Assembly: GCF_003952485.1 (NCBI RefSeq)
Contig: NZ_CP034447.1
Location: forward strand, 5,966,501-6,030,500
Source: Mesorhizobium sp. M1E.F.Ca.ET.045.02.1.1
Lineage (GTDB): Bacteria > Pseudomonadota > Alphaproteobacteria > Rhizobiales > Rhizobiaceae
DNA length: 64,000 nucleotides
Direction of reading: 5' to 3'
Position 1 is the first letter of the stretch, and the number at the start of each line of letters is the position of its first letter. This document shows positions 9,555-19,811 of this stretch, one piece after another. A model generated the notes under the pieces. The model was not told the DNA's origin and ran no database searches. It saw only the letters and a list, made by a program, of their open reading frames with translations. The position numbers were made by a program, and so were the translations under genes.

Positions 9555-10885
9555 CCCTTGCCGCCTCCAGCCACCTGGACCAGCGGCGGACCGATCACCA
9601 TCACCGCCGGATCGGTTGACAGGAGCTTCCTTGCCGCCGCCTTGACGTCTGCAAGCGTCACGGCGTCGATCAGCGCGGCGCGGCGCTTGATGTAGTCGAT
9701 GCCGAGATTGTCGATCTGCAGCTCGACCAATGTCGCGGCGATCGAGCTGGAAGAATCCAGATTGTTGATGGCGTAGGCGCCGATCATGTATTTCTTGGTC
9801 GCGGCGAGCTCCTCCGCGGTCGGCCCCCTCTCGGCCATCTCCTTCACCACCTGGCGCACGATCGAGAGCGTCTCGGCGGCACGGTCGGAGCGCGTCGCGG
9901 TGGTGACCAGCAGCGCATTGGAATGCTCGTGATCGACGAGATCCGAGCTGACGCCATAGGCAAGGCCGCGCTTCTCGCGCACCTCCTCGTAAAGCCGCGA
10001 CGTGAAGGTCGAGCCGCCGAGAATCTCGTTCATCAGCACGGCGGCGTAGAAATCGGGGGCGCTCCGTTTCACGCCAGGCCAGGCAAGCTGCAGCGAGGTC
10101 TGCGGCAGGTCGTAATTCACTTCGAGCTGCTGGCCGAGCTTGGGCGCGATGTCGGCAACCGGCGCCAGCGTCTGCTTGTCCGGCAGATCGCCGAACACCT
10201 CGTCCAGCTTGCCGCCCAGCGCGGCGGCGTCAATATCGCCCACCACTGCCACATGCAGGCCGCCGCGGGCGAAATTCGCCTTGTGGAAGGCCCTGAGGTC
10301 GTCGGCAGTGATGGTGGCGAGGCTCTTCTTGTTGCCTTCGTCCGGCCGCGCGTAGGGATGCTCGCCATAGATCGCGCGCAGCCAGCGCTGCTGGGCGACC
10401 GTGTTGGGGTCGCGCTCATTTGTGAGGATGCCGGAGAGTATCTGGGCGCGGATGCGGTCGATCGGCGCCTGGTCGAAGCGCGGGCTATTCACCGCCAGCT
10501 TCAGCAGGCCGAAAGCCTCGTCCTTCTGATCGGACAGCATGCGCATCGAGCCATAGGTGCCATCGCGTGCCGCCTGAAAACTCATCTCGGCGCCGGCATC
10601 GTCGAGCTTCGACTGGAAGGCCTCGCTGTCGAGATCGCCGGCGCCCTCGTCGAACAGGCCGGTCATCAAATTGACTAGCCCTTCCTTGCCGGCGGGATCC
10701 TGCGCGGTGCCGCCATCGAAGACGAAGCGGACGGCAACCAGCGGGATCGAATGGTCCTCCACCAGCCAGGCGGTGACGCCCTTCTTCGACTTGACCTCCT
10801 GGATGTTCATCTCCGCGTGGGCGGCAAGCGCAGGCAGCAGCAGGAAGAACAAGGCGAAGCAGAGGGTGGCAACGATGCGCGTCAC
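9551..10885 (-). CDS. M16-family peptidase-like protein without zinc motif, periplasmic
   Basis: The protein has 444 residues from GTG 10885; the next in-frame ATG lies after the signal peptide (LCFALFFLLLPALAAHA). The usual M16 zinc motif HxxEH is absent: the corresponding segment reads GLVNLMTGLFDEGAG. The C-terminal half keeps the R/Y-containing segment EKRGLAYG. By analogy with heterodimeric M16 enzymes this should be the non-catalytic partner of the zinc-bearing protein at 11104-12465, which has the complementary pattern. The Shine-Dalgarno sequence (AGAAGGAAAG) is formed by the end of the mosaic repeat at 10889-11070 that separates the two genes. It is followed by the coupled patatin gene. 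Confidence 0.88.
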   Translation of the reverse strand: MTRIVATLCFALFFLLLPALAAHAEMNIQEVKSKKGVTAWLVEDHSIPLVAVRFVFDGGTAQDPAGKEGLVNLMTGLFDEGAGDLDSEAFQSKLDDAGAEMSFQAARDGTYGSMRMLSDQKDEAFGLLKLAVNSPRFDQAPIDRIRAQILSGILTNERDPNTVAQQRWLRAIYGEHPYARPDEGNKKSLATITADDLRAFHKANFARGGLHVAVVGDIDAAALGGKLDEVFGDLPDKQTLAPVADIAPKLGQQLEVNYDLPQTSLQLAWPGVKRSAPDFYAAVLMNEILGGSTFTSRLYEEVREKRGLAYGVSSDLVDHEHSNALLVTTATRSDRAAETLSIVRQVVKEMAERGPTAEELAATKKYMIGAYAINNLDSSSSIAATLVELQIDNLGIDYIKRRAALIDAVTLADVKAAARKLLSTDPAVMVIGPPLVQVAGGGKG

Positions 10886-10888
10886 CTT

Positions 10889-11070
10889 TCCTTCTCCCCT
10901 TGTGGGAGAAGGTGTCGCCGAAGGCGACGGATGAGGGGTGCTGGACGGAGCGCGACCTTGGAAACCGCCAGTCCTCAATGCCCAACGAGATAGGCCGCGT
11001 TTCTTCCAACACCCCTCATCCGTCTCGGCGCTGCGCGCCGATCCACCTTCTCCCACAAGGGGAGAAGGAA
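10889..11070. repeat. Intergenic mosaic palindrome, family A (RIME-like)
   Basis: Two inverted halves: the left begins CCTTCTCCCCTTGTGGGAG and continues GTCGCCGAAGGCGAC; the right ends with CTCCCACAAGGGGAGAAGG and carries CTCGGCGCTGCGCGCCGA. The outer arms are complementary. Related copies lie at 12558-12746 and 49964-50160. They resemble the intergenic mosaic elements known from rhizobia. This copy sits inside an operon, between two M16 genes. Confidence 0.85.
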
Positions 11071-11103
11071 AGGCGCTCATGCGGTCAGAAACTACGTTCA
11101 TCG

Positions 11104-12465
11104 TCAATTCCCCGCCTGCTGCTGCGGCAAGAGATAGCCGGTGGTCGAACGGTCGAGCACCAGGTAGCGGACGGCCGCCGCCTTGACCTCTCCGGCGGTG
11201 ACCTTGCGGATGCGATCCGGCCATTCCTCGACATCGCTCACATTGCCGCCGGTGGCGAGCGTCGAACCGTACATATTGGCCATGTCGTCCTGCTTGTCGC
11301 GGGCAAAGATCATCGAGCGGACGTAGCGCGTCTTGGCCCGCTCCAATTCGTCGTCGGTCACGCCGTCCTTGACGATCCGGGCGATCTCGGCGTCGACGGC
11401 CGCCTCGACATCGGAAAGCTTGGCGTCGCCGCGCGGCGCGCCATAGACAGTGAAGTTGGTGGCGTCGAGCATGGTGCCCTGGAAGAAGGCGCCGGCCTCG
11501 GAGGCAATGCCTTGCTTCACCACGAGCTGCTGATAGAGGCGGCTGCGGTTATCGCCGCCCAGGATCTCGGCCAGAAGGTCGAGCGCCTCGGCCTCGCCGG
11601 GCTTGGCGGTATGATAGGATGGCACCACCCATTGCGCGGAAAAGCTCGGCACCGAGACGCGCGCGTCGGTAAGCGTCACCGTGCGCTTGGTGTTCTGCTC
11701 GGGCTCGACCGGGCGGATGCGCGGCCGCAGATCCGGCCCGCGCGCGACCTTGCCATAGGTCCTCTCGGCCATCGCCTTCACGGCGTCGGGATCGACGTCG
11801 CCGGCCACCACCAGCACCGCATTGTTCGGCCGGTAGTAGCTGTCATAGAAGGCCTTGGCGTCGGTGCGGTTCAATTGCTCCATCTCCTGCATCCAACCAA
11901 TCACCGGAATGCGGTAGGGCTGGTTCTGCCAGAGCGTCGCGTCGACCTCTTCGTCGAGCACCGCCTGCGGACTGCCGTCGATGCGCGATCGGCGCTCTTC
12001 GAGGATCACGTCGCGCTCGGTCTTGATGACGTCGTCGGTGAGGATGAGGTTGCGCATACGGTCAGCCTCGAAGCCCATCATCTGCTCCAGCGCCGGGGGC
12101 GCCACCGTCTCGTGGAAGGCGGTGTAGTCGTAGGAGGTGAAGGCGTTGTTCGAGCCGCCGATCTCGGATACGGCGCGGTCGAACTCGCCGGCGGCGTGGT
12201 TGGCCGTCGCCTTGAACATCAGATGCTCGAAGAAATGCGCGATGCCGGATTTGCCGGGCGGCTCGTCGGCGCTGCCGATCTTGTACCACACCATATGGGT
12301 GACGATCGGAGCGCGATGATCCGGAATGACCACCACTTCCATGCCGTTGTCGAGCAGGAAATCCTTGACCTCGGCGTCGTCCGCGGCGCGCGCCGGCATC
12401 GCCGCCGCGAGCGCCAACGTGCCGGCAAGGAGTGCTGCGCACAGCCCTCGGGTGTTCAATGTCAT
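11104..12465 (-). CDS. M16 zinc metallopeptidase, catalytic subunit, periplasmic
   Basis: The protein has 453 residues starting at ATG 12465, with a clear signal peptide ([20 protein letters not shown]) ending near residue 27. The inverted zinc motif HFFEH is intact at about residue 75, followed about 75 residues later by the glutamate-containing segment expected in M16 enzymes. The C-terminal half lacks the RGLAY segment and reads VKQGIASEA, the reverse of its partner at 9551-10885. The two proteins therefore look like a periplasmic heterodimer similar to bacterial PqqL-like or mitochondrial-processing-type pairs. The substrate is unknown; oligopeptides are likely. It is first in an operon with the inactive subunit and the patatin-like lipase, despite a 180-bp mosaic repeat in between. 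Confidence 0.93.
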   Translation of the reverse strand: MTLNTRGLCAALLAGTLALAAAMPARAADDAEVKDFLLDNGMEVVVIPDHRAPIVTHMVWYKIGSADEPPGKSGIAHFFEHLMFKATANHAAGEFDRAVSEIGGSNNAFTSYDYTAFHETVAPPALEQMMGFEADRMRNLILTDDVIKTERDVILEERRSRIDGSPQAVLDEEVDATLWQNQPYRIPVIGWMQEMEQLNRTDAKAFYDSYYRPNNAVLVVAGDVDPDAVKAMAERTYGKVARGPDLRPRIRPVEPEQNTKRTVTLTDARVSVPSFSAQWVVPSYHTAKPGEAEALDLLAEILGGDNRSRLYQQLVVKQGIASEAGAFFQGTMLDATNFTVYGAPRGDAKLSDVEAAVDAEIARIVKDGVTDDELERAKTRYVRSMIFARDKQDDMANMYGSTLATGGNVSDVEEWPDRIRKVTAGEVKAAAVRYLVLDRSTTGYLLPQQQAGN

Positions 12466-12557
12466 CAAATGCTCCGGTTTCGGTCGCGCAACGATAGAAA
12501 AGCTTTGCTGGCGAGGCAAAGTGAATTGTTCGTCATTTTCGAGGCGCTTGCGCCTTT

Positions 12558-12746
12558 TCCTTCTCCCCTTGTGGGAGAAGGTGGATCGGCGCGCAGCGCC
12601 GAGACGGATGAGGGGTGCTGGAAGAAACGAGGCGATGGAAATACAATCGCTTCGACTGCTTGTATCTGCAAGGAAGCGTTCCGTCCAACACCCCTCATCC
12701 GTTCCGAGCTTCGCTCGGCCACCTTCTCCCACAAGGGGAGAAGGGA
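12558..12746. repeat. Intergenic mosaic palindrome, family A
   Basis: The left arm starts with CCTTCTCCCCTTGTGGGAG and contains GGATCGGCGCGCAGCGCC. The right arm ends CCTTCTCCCACAAGGGGAG. The orientation of the inner modules is swapped relative to the copy at 10889-11070, showing the mosaic nature. It lies between rsmD and the M16 operon. Confidence 0.85.
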
Positions 12747-12758
12747 AATACGCTCTGC

Positions 12759-13313
12759 TCACCCGACCTCGATGAACCGGATGATCGTATCGCCATAGCC
12801 GCGCTCGTCCACCACGGAAAAGCCGGGGCCCGGCTCGAAGGGCGCGGACGCCGCCTCCTCGACCACGCAAAGCGCGCCGGGCAGAAGCCAGCCCCCGGCC
12901 TTTGCCGAGCGCAGCGCGCGCTCGCCGAGCCCCTTGCCGTAGGGCGGGTCGGCGAAGACCAGACCGAAAGGCGAAAGCGTACCGGCCTCGCCGAGATGAA
13001 TGGCGTCGCGGCGGAAGATCTTGGTACGGCCGGTGAGCCCGAAGCTCTCGACGTTCTCGCGGATCAGGCCGCGCCCTTCCGCCGATTCCTCGATGAAGAC
13101 GCAGTAGGAGGCGCCGCGCGACAAAGCCTCCAGCCCCAGCGCGCCGGTGCCGGCGAAGAGGTCGAGCACCCGGCCGCCTTCGAGCTTTTCCGCATGGCGA
13201 TGCGCCAGCACGTTGAACACCGCCTCGCGGGTGCGGTCGGTGGTCGGGCGGATGGCATTCGAACGGGGCGTCGCCAGCGGACGCCCGCGAAACTCACCGC
13301 CGACGATCCGCAT
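12759..13313 (-). CDS. rsmD: 16S rRNA (guanine966-N2)-methyltransferase RsmD
   Basis: The protein has 184 residues from ATG 13313. It begins [13 protein letters not shown], characteristic of RsmD. The SAM-binding loop is [19 protein letters not shown] (about 51-69) and the catalytic motif DPPYGKG is at about 120, as in N2-guanine and N6-adenine methyltransferases. It modifies G966 of 16S rRNA during 30S assembly in the cytoplasm. Its start overlaps the 3' end of the pseudouridine synthase gene by 20 bp, so the two rRNA-modification genes are co-transcribed, an arrangement common in rhizobia. A longer in-frame opening upstream is rejected because it lies entirely inside the neighbour. Confidence 0.95.
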   Translation of the reverse strand: MRIVGGEFRGRPLATPRSNAIRPTTDRTREAVFNVLAHRHAEKLEGGRVLDLFAGTGALGLEALSRGASYCVFIEESAEGRGLIRENVESFGLTGRTKIFRRDAIHLGEAGTLSPFGLVFADPPYGKGLGERALRSAKAGGWLLPGALCVVEEAASAPFEPGPGFSVVDERGYGDTIIRFIEVG

Positions 13314-15276
13314 TGCCACCTCTCGGAGCCTTAGGACCACGCGGCCTGTCGCCACCGCTTCCCTCGGGTCGATCGCCCCGTGGCTTGCCAAACGGCTTGC
13401 CCTTGCCGCCGGGCTTGAACGATGCCTTGCGCGCCTTCGCCTCGGCGGCCCTGGCGGCTTCGGCCTCCGCCCTGCCCTTGCCGATAGGGCGCGCGCCCGG
13501 CGCCATCCAGACATTGGCCTTGCGCTGGCCGGGCGGCTCGATCGGGCGGGGTTCGCGTTTGCTGCCGCCCGGCTTGCCGCCGAAGCCGCCGCGTTCGGAC
13601 TTGCCGAAGCCGGACTTGGGACCGCGCTCGCCAAAGGCCCTGTCAGGCCTGGTCGACAGCTTGCCCAGCGCCTCGTCGCGGCTGCCTTCGCGGCGCTTGC
13701 GGGCCTTGATCAGCCCGCCTTCGCCGATTGGACGGCGGTCGCCCTCGCGCGTGAACTTCGGCCGCTCTGCCTCGTCGTGGCGCGGGTCGCTGCGTCGCAC
13801 CGGCTTGTTGGAAAAGGGCTTTGTGATCTCGGCATCGAAGTTGGCGCCGGACTCCTCGATCAGCCGTTCGCCGAGCTGGTCGCGCAGCACGCGTCCCTTG
13901 ATCTCCAGCACATGGCCCTCGGGCAGGTCCTCGAGCTGGAATGGCCCATAGGAAATGCGGATCAGCCGCGTGACATCGAGGCCAAGCGCGCCAAGAATGT
14001 TCTTCACTTCGCGGTTCTTGCCTTCGCGCAGACCGATCGTCAGCCAGGCGTTGCTGCCCTGCTCGCGATCGAGCGATGCTTCGATCGAACCGTAGAAGAC
14101 GCCGTCGACAGCGATGCCTTCGCGCAGGCCGGCGAGCGCGCTCTCCTCGACCTTGCCGTGGACGCGGACGCGATAGCGCCGCAGCCAGCCGGTGGCCGGC
14201 AGCTCGAGCACACGCGACAGCCCGCCGTCGTTGGTGAGCAGCAGCAGCCCTTCCGTGTTGATGTCGAGCCGGCCGATGGTCATCAGCCGCGGCAGATCGG
14301 CCGGCAGCACGTCGAAGACGGTCTTGCGGCCTTCGGGGTCGCGGTTGGTGGTGACCACCCCCGCCGGCTTATGGAACAGGAACAGCCGCGTGCGTTCGAT
14401 CGGCGGGATCTCCGTGCCGTCGAGATGGATGATGTCGTCGGGCGTGACATTGAAGGCCGGCGAGGTTAGCACCTTGCCGTTGACCTTGACGCGGCCGGCG
14501 GCGATCAGCTCCTCGGCATCGCGGCGCGAGGCGATGCCGGCGCGCGCCAGCCGCTTGGCGATACGCTCGCCGGCTTCGGGCGCTGCTTCCGAAGGGCGCG
14601 GACGCGGCTTGAAGCCGCCCTGCCTGGGCGCGGCGTCGCGCGGCGAGCGATCGCTGAAATCGCGCTTTGGCCGGTCCGCGAAATCACGTTGGGGACGGTC
14701 GGCGAAGTCGCGCTTGGGACGGTCGAAGCGCCTTTCGCCGCGCTCGCCTTCAGCGGCCATCGGCCGGTCGCCGCGTGGCGTATAGGGTTTGCGCGCGCCG
14801 TCGCGCTTCTCGAAGGACTTGCCCTCTGGGCGGGGTCCTTTGCGGAACGGCTTTTCGCCGCGCTCGGCACCCTCGCCCGCTTCGCGCGGCTTATAGCTGC
14901 GCTTGAAATCGCGGCGCTCGCCGTCGGCAGCCACCGGCCGATCGCCACGTGGCGTATAGGGTTTTCGCGCACCATCACGTTTCTCGAAGGACGTGCCCTC
15001 GCGGCGCGGTCCCTTGCGGAACGGCCTCTCGCCGCGTTCCGTGCCCTCGCCCGCTTCGCGCGGCTTGTAGCCTCGCTTGAACTGCGGCCTCTCGCCTTCG
15101 GCGGCCATCGGCCGGTCGCCACGCGGTGCATAAGGTTTGCGCGCGCCATCGCGCTTCTCGAAGGGCTTGCCCTCGGAGCGCGGCCCCTTGCGGAACGGCT
15201 TGTCGCCACGCGGCGCCGGTTTCGACCCGCCTTTGCGCGGCCCCTTTTGTCGTGATGATTTCTTATCGTCGTCCAT
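13294..15276 (-). CDS. rluB: rRNA pseudouridine synthase (RsuA/RluB family) with long basic extensions
   Basis: The 660-residue protein is more than twice the family core length. Residues 1 to about 235 are a charged, Lys/Arg/Gly/Pro-rich disordered region with about three tandem copies of a 50-residue unit (KPYTPRGDRP, FEKRDGARK, KPREAGEG), followed by shorter RDFADRP-type repeats. An S4 RNA-binding domain follows (RIAKRLARAGIASRR, about 240-290). The catalytic domain holds the aspartate in GRLDINTEGLLLL. A second basic tail of about 150 residues ends the protein. It isomerises uridine in 23S (RluB) or 16S (RsuA) rRNA; which one cannot be decided from sequence alone. The gene overlaps rsmD by 20 bp and diverges from tadA across a 180-bp gap. 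Confidence 0.92.
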   Translation of the reverse strand: MDDDKKSSRQKGPRKGGSKPAPRGDKPFRKGPRSEGKPFEKRDGARKPYAPRGDRPMAAEGERPQFKRGYKPREAGEGTERGERPFRKGPRREGTSFEKRDGARKPYTPRGDRPVAADGERRDFKRSYKPREAGEGAERGEKPFRKGPRPEGKSFEKRDGARKPYTPRGDRPMAAEGERGERRFDRPKRDFADRPQRDFADRPKRDFSDRSPRDAAPRQGGFKPRPRPSEAAPEAGERIAKRLARAGIASRRDAEELIAAGRVKVNGKVLTSPAFNVTPDDIIHLDGTEIPPIERTRLFLFHKPAGVVTTNRDPEGRKTVFDVLPADLPRLMTIGRLDINTEGLLLLTNDGGLSRVLELPATGWLRRYRVRVHGKVEESALAGLREGIAVDGVFYGSIEASLDREQGSNAWLTIGLREGKNREVKNILGALGLDVTRLIRISYGPFQLEDLPEGHVLEIKGRVLRDQLGERLIEESGANFDAEITKPFSNKPVRRSDPRHDEAERPKFTREGDRRPIGEGGLIKARKRREGSRDEALGKLSTRPDRAFGERGPKSGFGKSERGGFGGKPGGSKREPRPIEPPGQRKANVWMAPGARPIGKGRAEAEAARAAEAKARKASFKPGGKGKPFGKPRGDRPEGSGGDRPRGPKAPRGGNADRRR

Positions 15277-15458
15277 ATGGATCTTGCTCGTCTTGGACTG
15301 CTACAGCGCACGCGCCCGTTCGGACGCGCAACGCAGGCAGTGTCATCTTGATTTTGCGCGTACAGCAGCGCGGCAAAAACCGATTCCGGTTTTCAGGGTC
15401 ACGCGCTAGATAACAGGATCACCGTCGGGTGGCGAGGAGTAATCGGAATGGAAAGCGC

Positions 15459-15911
15459 GTGAAGCGGCCGGATTTCATGGCTTTGGCGCTCAAGGAGGCC
15501 GAGGCGGCCGCAAGCCGCGGCGAAGTGCCGGTCGGCGCGGTGATCGCTAAAGACAACGTTGTGGTGGCGAAGGCCGGCAACCGCACGCGCGAACTCGCCG
15601 ATCCCACCGCCCATGCCGAGATGCTGGCGATCCGCGAGGCCTGCCGGAAACTCGCCAGCGAGCGGCTCACCGGCCACGATCTCTATGTGACACTGGAGCC
15701 CTGCGCCATGTGCGCCGGCGCCATCTCGTTCGCCAGGTTGCGCAGGCTTTATTTCGGCGCCGCCGACGAGAAGGGCGGCGCTGTGGTCAACGGCGTGCGC
15801 TTCTTCGCTTCACCGACCTGCCACCATACGCCCGATATCTATCCGGGGTTAGGCGAAAGCGAAGCGGCCTTCATCCTCAAGGATTTTTTCCGCGGTAAGC
15901 GGGAAATATAG
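15459..15911 (+). CDS. tadA: tRNA-specific adenosine deaminase TadA
   Basis: The protein has about 150 residues. The zinc/catalytic motifs of the cytidine-deaminase fold are intact: HAEM (proton shuttle glutamate) and PCAMC. The conserved SPTCHHTPD segment near the end is typical of rhizobial TadA. It converts A34 to inosine in tRNA-Arg(ACG) and is usually essential. The start was chosen at GTG 15459, which has GGAATGGAAAG eight bases upstream and gives the expected N-terminus (KRPDFMALALKEA). GTG 15429 and ATG 15477 are the alternatives. The gene is divergent from the pseudouridine synthase gene. Confidence 0.94.
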   Translation: MKRPDFMALALKEAEAAASRGEVPVGAVIAKDNVVVAKAGNRTRELADPTAHAEMLAIREACRKLASERLTGHDLYVTLEPCAMCAGAISFARLRRLYFGAADEKGGAVVNGVRFFASPTCHHTPDIYPGLGESEAAFILKDFFRGKREI

Positions 15912-15942
15912 AGCAGCGACGCAGCCGGCTGTGCAAGGAAGC

Positions 15943-16620
15943 TTACAGGCCCAGCCAGTCGAACCAGCCGCCGCTCTTCTTGCCTTCCGCCTGCGCCTTG
16001 AGCCGGCGTTCCTTCTTGTACTCGTCCTCGCCGAGCTCGTTCTGCGGCGCGGTGTCGGAGGCCTGACGATAGGCCAGCGGCGGCTCGCTCAGATATTTGC
16101 GGACATTGGGGTTGCCCTGCTTCTGCTCCGCGAGGCGGCGCTGGATCTCAGCGGTGCGGGTCGCGCTGGAATCGTCCGGCGACCAGCGCGGCGGGTGGCT
16201 GGAAGCCGAATCGGCCATCGCCTTCTTCACCGCCACCGGATCGGTCTGCACGTCCTCGACGGCCTCCGGCTGGTAGTTCGGGTCGTTCTGGTGGGCGGTG
16301 GCGTCGGCGCGGATGCGGGCGCGGCGCGCCTCGGGCGATTCGGGCCAGTCGGCGCTCGCCGTCTGGATGCTTTCCTGCGGCGCCGGCAGATTTTCCTTCT
16401 GTCCCGGCGCGGGCTTCACCAGATCGGGACGCGGCTTGTAGTCGATCGGATCGCGGTGCTTCGGCGTGATGGCGATGGCTCCGGAAACGTCATCGGCGAG
16501 CTGTTCGGCGGCGGTCTTGTCGGTTCCGTAGGTCGGCGAGCCGACACAGCCGGACATGGCAATGGCCGATGCCACAAGCGGCGCCAGCAGCGCGGCGCGC
16601 GCAAACGTTCTTTCGGTCAT
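15943..16620 (-). CDS. Proline-rich outer-membrane lipoprotein, function unknown
   Basis: The protein has 225 residues from ATG 16620. It has a lipoprotein signal peptide ending in the lipobox AMSGC, cysteine at about 24. The mature part is hydrophilic, rich in Pro, Asp, Arg and Gln, and predicted disordered, with a C-terminal tail GGWFDWLGL. No enzymatic motif is seen. It lies downstream of ileS on the same strand and convergent with tadA. Proteins of this type are conserved in the Rhizobiales, but I do not recognise an established function. Confidence 0.8.
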   Translation of the reverse strand: MTERTFARAALLAPLVASAIAMSGCVGSPTYGTDKTAAEQLADDVSGAIAITPKHRDPIDYKPRPDLVKPAPGQKENLPAPQESIQTASADWPESPEARRARIRADATAHQNDPNYQPEAVEDVQTDPVAVKKAMADSASSHPPRWSPDDSSATRTAEIQRRLAEQKQGNPNVRKYLSEPPLAYRQASDTAPQNELGEDEYKKERRLKAQAEGKKSGGWFDWLGL

Positions 16621-16826
16621 GCCAAAAAGTCCCACTCTAACAGCCTCTCGGTCGCCACCGGCCACAGGGGCACGGTCCCCTTCTTCCCCGCATTTGCGAT
16701 GGAAATCCGGCGACAATTTGTCTGCCGGAGTGTCGCGTGTTTACCTCAACCACTTATTAAGGGCAACGCGCGGGCGGATAAGGGCCGCCCGGCGTGGCAC
16801 TTTTGCACCGGCTTATGAACAGGCGT

Positions 16827-19811
16827 CTACGAACGCCCGAGTGCTTTCAGCTCATGCAGCACGGCCGCATCGCGGGCCGAGACATCCGGGAATTCCGGGT
16901 CCTGCCCGACGTCGGCGGTGTAGCGCCAAGAGCGCGCGCATTTGACCAGACCGCGATCCTCGGCCTTCTCGACCACCACGGCCACACCCTTGACGTCGTC
17001 CAGTATGAAGGCGCCCTGCGGAGCGTTGCCGTGCTCGATGACCAGGTCGCTGGTGATCGCCATCTCGGCCATGTCGACATCGGCGATCGCGGCTTCGAGC
17101 GCCGCGTCGTCGATGGTGACCACCGGAACGGCTTCCAGTGAGGAACCGATGAGCTTGTCGGCGCGCGCGATCTCGAGCGCGCCGGTGACGACACGGCGCA
17201 CCTGCCGGACCTTGCGCCATTTCTCGGCCAGCGCCTCGTTCCGCCAGTTCTGCGGTATGACCGGGAACTGGTCGAGATGCACCGAGACGGCATCCGGGTG
17301 GCGGTCGAGCCAGGCTTCTTCCATGGTGAAGGGCAGCATCGGCGCCAGCCATTTCACCAGGCATTCGAAGAGGTGGCGCACCACCTGCACCGCCGCCTTG
17401 CGGCGCAGGCTGGACGGCGCGTCGCAGTAGAGCGCGTCCTTGCGGATGTCGAAGTAGAAGGCCGAGAGCTCGACCACCATGAAGTCGAGCAGCGCACGGG
17501 TGATGCGTTTGAACTCGAACGCGTCGTAGCCCTGGCGCACCACCTCGTCGAGCTCGGACAAGCGGTGCAGCATCAGCCGCTCGAGTTCCGGCATCTTGTC
17601 CAGCGGAACGTCCTCGCCCTCGTCATGGGCAAGCGTGCCCAGCATCCAGCGGATGGTGTTCCTCAGCTTGCGGTAGGCGTCGATATTGGTCTGCAGCACG
17701 TTCTTGCCGAGCCGCTGGTCTTCCCAATAATCGGTCGTCACCACCCAGAGCCTGAGGATGTCGGCGCCGGACTGTTTGATCACGTCCTGCGGCACCACCG
17801 TGTTGCCGAGCGACTTCGACATCTTGCGGCCTTCCTCGTCCATGGTGAAGCCATGGGTGATGACCGTGTCGTAGGGCGCCCTGCCCCTGGTGCCGCAGCT
17901 TTCGAGCAGCGAGGAGTGGAACCAGCCGCGATGCTGGTCGGAGCCCTCGAGGTAGACGTCTGCCGGCCATTTGAGATCGGGACGGTCCTGCAGCGTAAAG
18001 ACATGCGTCGAGCCGGAATCGAACCAGACGTCGAGGATGTCCATCACCTGATGCCATTTCGAGGCGTCGTGGTTGCCGAGGAAACGGTCCTTGGCGCCGA
18101 GCGCGAACCAGGCATCGGCGCCTTCCTTCTCGAAGGCGTCCATGATGCGCTCGTTGACCGCCTCGTCCTTCAGCACGTTGCCGTCCGCGTCGGCGAAGAC
18201 GGCGATCGGCACGCCCCAGGCGCGCTGGCGCGACAGCACCCAGTCGGGACGCTCCTCGATCATGGCGCGGATGCGGTTCTGGCCCGCCGCCGGCACGAAG
18301 CGCGTGTCGTCGATCGCCTTCAGCGCGCGGCTGCGCAGCGTCGTGCCGTCGCCGAGCTCCTTGTCCATATAGACGAACCATTGCGGCGTGTTGCGGAAGA
18401 TGACCGGCTTCTTCGAGCGCCAGGAGTGCGGATAGCTGTGCTTGAGCCGGCCGCGCGCGAACAGCGCGTTGCGCTTGATCAGCTCGTCGATGACCGCCTG
18501 GTTGGCATTGCCCTTCTTGCCGTTGTCGTCGATGACGCGCGCCGCACCGCCCTCGCGGTCCGGGCCGAAGCCCGGAGCGTCCTTGGTGAAGAAGCCGGCA
18601 TCGTCGACCGGGAAAGGGATGGTGGTGTCGACGCCACGCTTAAGCAGCTCGGCAACCGCGTCCATCCAGGCGTCGAAGTCCTCGCGGCCGTGGCTGGGCG
18701 CGGTGTGGACGAAGCCGGTGCCGGCTTCGTCGGTGACATGCTCACCGGCGACCATCGGAACCGGGAACTCGTAGCCGCCGGCGAGACCCTTGAAAGGATG
18801 CGAAAGCGTAAGGCTTCCAAGCTGTTCGGCCGAGACGCTGTGAAGCCTGTTCAAGGTGACCTTGGCCTTGGCGGCGCTTTCTTCGGCGAGCGCGTCGGCG
18901 AAGATCAGCTTCTCGCCGGGCTGCGGGCCGAAGGCATTCTCCGCCGCCGTGACCTCGTAGAGGCCATAGGCGACGCGCAGCGAATAGCTGACGGCACGGT
19001 TACCGGGGATAGTCCAGGGCGTGGTCGTCCAGATGACGACATGCGCCTCGACGAGATCGAGCGCGGTCTCGCTCAGCGCCGTCGCGGCGTCGGCACCGGC
19101 GACCGGCTGCGCAAGGCTGGCGACCGGGAACTTCACCCAGATCGTGTCGCTCTCATAGTCCTGGTACTCGACCTCGGCCTCTGCGAGCGCGGTACGCTCG
19201 ACAACGCTCCACATCACCGGCTTGGAACCGCGATAGAGCTGGCCCGACATGGCGAATTTCAACAGCTCGCCGGCGATGCGCGCCTCGGCGTGGTAGGCCA
19301 TGGTGGTGTAGGGATTGTGGAAATCGCCGATGACGCCGAGGCGCTGGAACTCGTCGCCCTGCACCTTGATCCAATGAGCGGCGAAGTCACGGCATTCCCT
19401 GCGGAATTCGTTGACCGGCACCTCGTCCTTGTTCTTGCCCTTGGCGCGGTACTGCTCCTCGATCTTCCATTCGATCGGCAGGCCGTGGCAGTCCCAGCCC
19501 GGCACGTAATTGGCGTCGTAGCCGCGCATCTGGAAGGAGCGGTTGATGACGTCCTTGAGGATCTTGTTCAGCGCATGGCCGATATGGATGTTGCCGTTGG
19601 CGTAGGGCGGGCCATCATGCAGCACGAACTTCTCCCGGCCGGCGGTCTCCTGCCTGAGCTTGCGGTAAAGGTCCATGTCCTGCCAGCGCTTGACCAGGCC
19701 CGGCTCCTTCTCGGGCAAGCCGGCGCGCATCGGGAAATCCGTCTGCGGCAAATAAAGCGTTTTGGAATAGTCGATCGTCTCGGACGCATCGGTCGTAGGG
19801 GTATCGGTCAT
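16827..19811 (-). CDS. ileS: Isoleucyl-tRNA synthetase
   Basis: The protein has 994 residues from ATG 19811, the normal length for bacterial-type IleS. The class I signatures are intact: HIGH in [11 protein letters not shown] (about 80) and KMSKS in [12 protein letters not shown] (about 660). The CP1 editing domain (about 220-450) and the [10 protein letters not shown] segment are present. The C-terminal zinc knuckle seen in E. coli is degenerate here: only one cysteine remains in KCARSWRY, and the second Cys pair is missing. This appears to be a lineage feature rather than damage, since the rest is complete. It charges tRNA-Ile in the cytoplasm. Confidence 0.98.
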   Translation of the reverse strand: MTDTPTTDASETIDYSKTLYLPQTDFPMRAGLPEKEPGLVKRWQDMDLYRKLRQETAGREKFVLHDGPPYANGNIHIGHALNKILKDVINRSFQMRGYDANYVPGWDCHGLPIEWKIEEQYRAKGKNKDEVPVNEFRRECRDFAAHWIKVQGDEFQRLGVIGDFHNPYTTMAYHAEARIAGELLKFAMSGQLYRGSKPVMWSVVERTALAEAEVEYQDYESDTIWVKFPVASLAQPVAGADAATALSETALDLVEAHVVIWTTTPWTIPGNRAVSYSLRVAYGLYEVTAAENAFGPQPGEKLIFADALAEESAAKAKVTLNRLHSVSAEQLGSLTLSHPFKGLAGGYEFPVPMVAGEHVTDEAGTGFVHTAPSHGREDFDAWMDAVAELLKRGVDTTIPFPVDDAGFFTKDAPGFGPDREGGAARVIDDNGKKGNANQAVIDELIKRNALFARGRLKHSYPHSWRSKKPVIFRNTPQWFVYMDKELGDGTTLRSRALKAIDDTRFVPAAGQNRIRAMIEERPDWVLSRQRAWGVPIAVFADADGNVLKDEAVNERIMDAFEKEGADAWFALGAKDRFLGNHDASKWHQVMDILDVWFDSGSTHVFTLQDRPDLKWPADVYLEGSDQHRGWFHSSLLESCGTRGRAPYDTVITHGFTMDEEGRKMSKSLGNTVVPQDVIKQSGADILRLWVVTTDYWEDQRLGKNVLQTNIDAYRKLRNTIRWMLGTLAHDEGEDVPLDKMPELERLMLHRLSELDEVVRQGYDAFEFKRITRALLDFMVVELSAFYFDIRKDALYCDAPSSLRRKAAVQVVRHLFECLVKWLAPMLPFTMEEAWLDRHPDAVSVHLDQFPVIPQNWRNEALAEKWRKVRQVRRVVTGALEIARADKLIGSSLEAVPVVTIDDAALEAAIADVDMAEMAITSDLVIEHGNAPQGAFILDDVKGVAVVVEKAEDRGLVKCARSWRYTADVGQDPEFPDVSARDAAVLHELKALGRS

